From positions 1 to 9,824 of the forward strand of contig NZ_JAILQF010000449.1 of assembly GCF_024699075.1 (NCBI RefSeq): DNA of 9,824 nucleotides, given 5' to 3'. Under the pieces are notes generated by a model. That model made no database searches, had not been told where the DNA came from, and saw only the letters and a list, made by a program, of their open reading frames with translations. Position numbers and translations under genes: made by a program. Positions 6,884 through 9,824 of the stretch are shown one piece after another (the stretch's first letter is position 1; each line of letters starts with the position of its first letter). Source of the stretch: Butyrivibrio sp. (GTDB lineage Bacteria; Bacillota_A; Clostridia; Lachnospirales; Lachnospiraceae).

Positions 6884-6914
6884 GGACGCACAAATGTCCG
6901 TGCAGGACACACTA
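6884..6914. promoter_or_regulatory. repeat and inverted repeat in the leader, possible operator
   Basis: GGACGCACAA (6884-6893) recurs as GGACACACTA (6905-6914), 21 bases apart, two helical turns. TGTCC (6895-6899) and GGACA (6905-6909) form an inverted repeat with a GTGCA loop. The block lies directly after the predicted transcription start, so it could be an operator or a small leader hairpin. No known binding-site consensus is recognised. Confidence 0.35.
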
Positions 6915-6930
6915 GTGAACAGGGGAGATT

Positions 6931-7386
6931 ATGAAAGAACATTCCGGATATTATATTGTTCAAAGGCAGGCTATACCAGAAGTACTCATAAAGGTAGTTG
7001 AAGCTAAAAAGCTTTTAGAATCTGGCAGGGTTCGTACAGTCAATGAAGCTGTAGCACAGGTTGATATAAGCAGAAGCTCTTTTTACAAATATAAAGATGA
7101 TATCTATGAATTCCATGATTCTCTTTCCGGATCAACATTCACACTTACATTTCAGATAGACGATGAGCCCGGACTATTATCAGATGTCCTTGGGATTATT
7201 GCCAAGTCGGGAGCTAACATTCTGACGATTCATCAGTCTATCCCGATCGACGGAGTTGCTTCTCTTTCAATAAGTCTTCAGGTTATTGATGAAGGAGCAA
7301 GCGTAACGGATCTTTCCGCTGCTATCAGCGAAAGAACTGGTGTTCATAAGGTTCAGATAAGTGGACGCGGTAACGGTGTTTCATAA
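6931..7386 (+). CDS. PheB-like (UPF0735) ACT-domain protein
   Basis: This 151-residue protein has the two-part build of the UPF0735/PheB family. The N-terminal part (residues 8-60) contains a helix-turn-helix-like segment, VNEAVAQVDISRSSFYKYKD (37-56), and residues 69-143 form an ACT domain with DDEPGLLSDVLGIIAKSGAN (77-96) followed by ILTIHQ. ACT domains bind amino acids as allosteric signals. In Bacillus the family member pheB precedes pheA; here it precedes homoserine dehydrogenase and aspartokinase, so a role as an amino-acid sensor or regulator of the aspartate pathway is likely but inferred. DNA binding is not proven by the sequence. A GGGGAG ribosome binding site lies close before the ATG. 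It is probably the first gene of the operon driven by the promoter at 6846-6874. The length is normal for the family. Confidence 0.9.
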   Translation: MKEHSGYYIVQRQAIPEVLIKVVEAKKLLESGRVRTVNEAVAQVDISRSSFYKYKDDIYEFHDSLSGSTFTLTFQIDDEPGLLSDVLGIIAKSGANILTIHQSIPIDGVASLSISLQVIDEGASVTDLSAAISERTGVHKVQISGRGNGVS

Positions 7387-7430
7387 ATAGAAGTAATAAA
7401 AATAGAAGTAATAAAAATAGAAGTAATAAA
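7386..7430. repeat. perfect 3 x 15 bp tandem repeat
   Basis: AATAGAAGTAATAAA is repeated three times without change (7386-7400, 7401-7415, 7416-7430), starting with the last base of the ACT gene stop codon. Each unit carries TAG and TAA triplets, so read-through would stop at once. The perfect identity suggests recent slippage expansion. It lies in the 147-base gap before hom. Confidence 0.95.
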
Positions 7431-7523
7431 TGTTTATGAATTCATTTCAAATGATCAACTTTCTTTTATAAGTGATTTGCATTTTTTATGAATAATTATG
7501 CGTGACGTAGTCATGTGGATAAA

Positions 7524-7533
7524 GGGAGGCAAT
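7524..7533 (+). promoter_or_regulatory. ribosome binding site deciding the hom start
   Basis: GGGAGG (7524-7529) lies four bases before the ATG at 7534. The upstream in-frame ATG at 7498 has no purine-rich site before it (AT-rich TTTATGAATAATT), and the resulting 12-residue extension would precede the canonical nucleotide-binding start. The site therefore favours 7534. Confidence 0.85.
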
Positions 7534-8742
7534 ATGGCCAAGGCAGCAGTATTAGGTTATGGAACAGTTGGAAGCGGTGTGGTTGAAGTTTTGGATACCA
7601 ACTGCGCAGAAGTTGAGAAGAGTGCCGGTGAGAAGGTTGAAGTCAAGTATATCCTTGATCTTCGCGACTTTCCTGGTGACAAGCATGAAAAGCAGATCGT
7701 TCATGATATTGAAGTCATTTTAAATGATCCTGAAATAGATGTCATATGCGAGACTATGGGTGGCCTTGAACCTGCCTTTACTTTTGAAAAGAGAGCTCTT
7801 GAAAAGGGAATCAGTGTATGTACATCCAATAAAGAGCTTGTTGCAGCGCACGGACCTGAGCTTGTAAAGATTGCCAAGGAGCATAATTGTTCATATCTTT
7901 TCGAAGCTTCAGTAGGCGGTGGTATTCCGGTTCTTAGAACTTTAAATACATCTCTTAAGCATGAGAAGATTGATTCTATAACAGGTATCTTAAACGGAAC
8001 TACCAACTATATTCTTACCAAGATGGATAGAGATAAGGTGGGATTTGCAACAGTTCTTAAGGAAGCCCAGAACAAGGGATATGCAGAGCGTAAACCTGAA
8101 GCTGATATTGAAGGCTACGATGCCTGCCGTAAGACAGCTATCCTTGCTTCTCTTATGTCAGGACAGTATGTTAAGTATGAAGATATAGAGACAGAAGGAA
8201 TCACAAAGATCACTCAGGAAGATTTCTCCTATGCAAGAAGCCTTGGTATGTCTATAAAGCTTCTTGGAATGATCAAGAAGAATAACTCAGGATTTTTTAC
8301 CATGGTATCACCATTTCTGATTCCTTCAGAAAATCCTCTTGCATTTGTAAATGATGTATTTAATGCTATAGTAGTTCATGGTAATATGCTTGGAAGTACT
8401 ATGTATTATGGTAAGGGTGCAGGTAAAGAGGCTACAGCATCAGCAGTTGTTGCTGATCTTATCGACCTTGTGATCCATAAAGGAAGCCATATGGATGTGA
8501 ACCTTACAGATGCACCTGCACAGCTTTCTGATAATGGAAGCTATGTTCACAGATTCTTTGTAAGAGTAGATGAAAGTAGTGAAGAAGAGGCCAAAGAGCT
8601 CTTTGGTTCAGGCATAGAAGTTATAGAGAGCAGTGAAGTATTTGGAGAGTTCGCATTCGTTACTGATCTCATCTCAGAAAAAGATTTTAAAGCAAAATAT
8701 TCACAGCTCGCTAAAGCAAAGGGATTCCTTCGCGAGCTTTAA
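7534..8742 (+). CDS. hom: homoserine dehydrogenase
   Basis: The enzyme reduces aspartate semialdehyde to homoserine with NAD(P)H, the first step specific to threonine and methionine. From the chosen start it has 402 residues. The Rossmann motif GYGTVG is at 8-13, followed by TSNK with K100, the family signature LNGTTNYI (153-160), and GYAE (182-185) with E185, D196 and K200. Their spacing equals that of the E208, D219 and K223 catalytic or substrate residues of yeast Hom6, so the active site looks complete. One oddity is ERKPEADIEG where most members read EADP. The last 70 residues form a short, divergent C-terminal domain (VHRFFVRVDESSEEEAKELF...), consistent with an ACT-like regulatory part but not clear. 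It lies 15 bases before the aspartokinase start, and the two are surely co-transcribed. A start at 7498 is possible but unlikely. Confidence 0.96.
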   Translation: MAKAAVLGYGTVGSGVVEVLDTNCAEVEKSAGEKVEVKYILDLRDFPGDKHEKQIVHDIEVILNDPEIDVICETMGGLEPAFTFEKRALEKGISVCTSNKELVAAHGPELVKIAKEHNCSYLFEASVGGGIPVLRTLNTSLKHEKIDSITGILNGTTNYILTKMDRDKVGFATVLKEAQNKGYAERKPEADIEGYDACRKTAILASLMSGQYVKYEDIETEGITKITQEDFSYARSLGMSIKLLGMIKKNNSGFFTMVSPFLIPSENPLAFVNDVFNAIVVHGNMLGSTMYYGKGAGKEATASAVVADLIDLVIHKGSHMDVNLTDAPAQLSDNGSYVHRFFVRVDESSEEEAKELFGSGIEVIESSEVFGEFAFVTDLISEKDFKAKYSQLAKAKGFLREL

Positions 8743-8757
8743 AGAGAGGCAATTATA

Positions 8758-9824
8758 ATGAAAAAAGTAGTTAAGTTCGGCGGAAGTTCACTTGCAAGTG
8801 CCGCACAGTTTGAGAAAGTTGGTAACATCATAAGAAGTGATGAAGGAAGAAGATATGTAATTCCTTCAGCTCCTGGTAAGAGAAACTCAGGAGACAAGAA
8901 AGTTACAGACATGCTCTATGCATGTTATGCACTTGCTGAGGCAGATAAAAGTTTTGATGCACAGCTTGCTGATATCAAAGCCCGCTATGATGAGATCATA
9001 ACAGGTCTTAAGCTTAAATTCTCACTTGCTGATGACTTTAAGGAGATAGAGAAGAATTTCAAACAAAAGGCTGGAAAAGACTATGCTGCATCTCGCGGCG
9101 AGTATCTTAACGGCAAGATCATGGCTGAGTACCTTGGCTATACATTCGTTGATTCTGCAACAGTTGTATGCTTTAACAAAAATGGCGACTTTGACGCAGA
9201 AAAGACTAATGAGAAGATGGCTGCAAAGCTTTCAAAAGTTGAAAGAGCTGTTATCCCCGGATTTTTCGGTGCTAAGCCTGATGGCAGCATCAAGACCTTT
9301 TCAAGAGGCGGATCTGATATTACAGGTTCAATTGTTGCACGTGCTGTTAAAGCTGATGTATACGAGAACTGGACAGATGTAAGCGGATTTATGATCGCTG
9401 ATCCCCGCATCATCAATAAGCCACAGTCAATAGAGATAATCACATATACTGAGCTTCGAGAGCTTGCATATATGGGCGCATCTGTACTTCACGAAGATTC
9501 AATCTTCCCTGTACGTAAGGAAGGTATTCCGATCAATATCAAGAATACCAATAAGCCTGAAGATGAAGGAACCTGGATCGTTGAATCAACAGCCAGAAAA
9601 TCCAAATATACTATTACAGGTATTGCCGGCAAAAAAGGCTTTTGCTGTGTGAATATATCCAAGGATATGATGAACTCAGAAATAGGTTTTGTAAGAAAAG
9701 TCCTTCAGTCATTTGAAGATCATGATATCTCAATTGAGCATGTTCCTTCAGGAATTGATACTATGACAGTATTCGTTCATGAAGATGATTTTATTAACAA
9801 GGAGCAGGCAGTCGTAAGTGAGAT
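8758..9824 (+). CDS. lysC: aspartokinase, partial at the right edge
   Basis: Aspartokinase phosphorylates aspartate, the committed step to lysine, threonine, methionine and diaminopimelate. The frame is open from the ATG at 8758 to the window edge (355 codons), so the last part is missing. The N-terminal kinase motif KFGGSSL is at 6-12, SAPGKR follows (37-42), then FSRGGSDITG (181-190), WTDVSG (205-210), ADPRI (214-218) and MGASVLHEDSI (239-249). From about residue 285 an ACT domain begins (ITGIAGKKGFCCVNI...), with SIEHVPSGIDTMTVFV as its later strand; a second ACT half is expected beyond the edge. This is the single-chain, feedback-regulated clostridial type; which amino acid inhibits it is not readable. 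A GAGAGG site lies eight bases upstream. The symbol lysC is used generically; thrA-like or other paralogue names are possible. Confidence 0.94.
   Translation, partial: MKKVVKFGGSSLASAAQFEKVGNIIRSDEGRRYVIPSAPGKRNSGDKKVTDMLYACYALAEADKSFDAQLADIKARYDEIITGLKLKFSLADDFKEIEKNFKQKAGKDYAASRGEYLNGKIMAEYLGYTFVDSATVVCFNKNGDFDAEKTNEKMAAKLSKVERAVIPGFFGAKPDGSIKTFSRGGSDITGSIVARAVKADVYENWTDVSGFMIADPRIINKPQSIEIITYTELRELAYMGASVLHEDSIFPVRKEGIPINIKNTNKPEDEGTWIVESTARKSKYTITGIAGKKGFCCVNISKDMMNSEIGFVRKVLQSFEDHDISIEHVPSGIDTMTVFVHEDDFINKEQAVVSE

Noticed and set aside
7498..7533. In-frame upstream ATG start for homoserine dehydrogenase
   Set aside because: No ribosome binding site precedes 7498, while GGGAGG sits directly before the ATG at 7534, which also gives the standard family N-terminus.
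9083..9652. Short plus- and minus-strand frames within 9083-9652
   Set aside because: They overlap the aspartokinase frame, which carries all the family motifs without interruption.

Overview
The window reads as chromosomal DNA of an AT-rich, Gram-positive anaerobe of the Clostridia, most probably a Lachnospiraceae member close to Butyrivibrio or Pseudobutyrivibrio. This rests on protein style (a redox chaperone with the CxC/CxxC zinc site, a clostridial-type aspartokinase, a PheB-like ACT protein next to homoserine dehydrogenase, a large c-di-GMP signalling protein), on strong purine-rich ribosome binding sites, and on AT-rich spacers. It is an inference from remembered family features; no search was run.

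Layout. Bases 1-1973 (minus strand, open at the left edge) encode a c-di-GMP protein with a degenerate GGDEF domain, an intact-looking EAL phosphodiesterase domain and a PAS-like sensor region. A 322-base divergent spacer with paired AT-rich repeats separates it from a plus-strand group: a SAM-dependent methyltransferase (2296-3150), the redox chaperone Hsp33 (hslO, 3187-4074) and diaminopimelate epimerase (dapF, 4110-4982). Gaps of 36 and 35 bases suggest one operon, closed by a strong hairpin.

Bases 4983-5594 hold no protein gene but are the most unusual part. First come three 38-bp tandem repeats plus a degenerate fourth, each folding into a hairpin and showing compensatory changes. Then comes a compact structured RNA of about 270 nt with its own candidate promoter, a perfect 8-bp closing stem joining its ends (5231-5238 with 5445-5452), several internal helices and a strong intrinsic terminator with seven T. 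From memory it resembles the raiA-motif class of clostridial noncoding RNAs, but that family call is tentative. A CgeB/DUF3880-type glycosyltransferase follows (5595-6773).

The last part (6931 to the right edge) is an aspartate-pathway group: a PheB-like ACT-domain protein with a good extended -10 promoter, homoserine dehydrogenase (hom, start reassigned to 7534) and an aspartokinase cut by the window edge. Aspartokinase makes aspartyl phosphate, homoserine dehydrogenase opens the threonine/methionine branch, and dapF upstream serves the lysine/peptidoglycan branch. A perfect 3 x 15 bp tandem repeat starts in the stop codon of the ACT gene.
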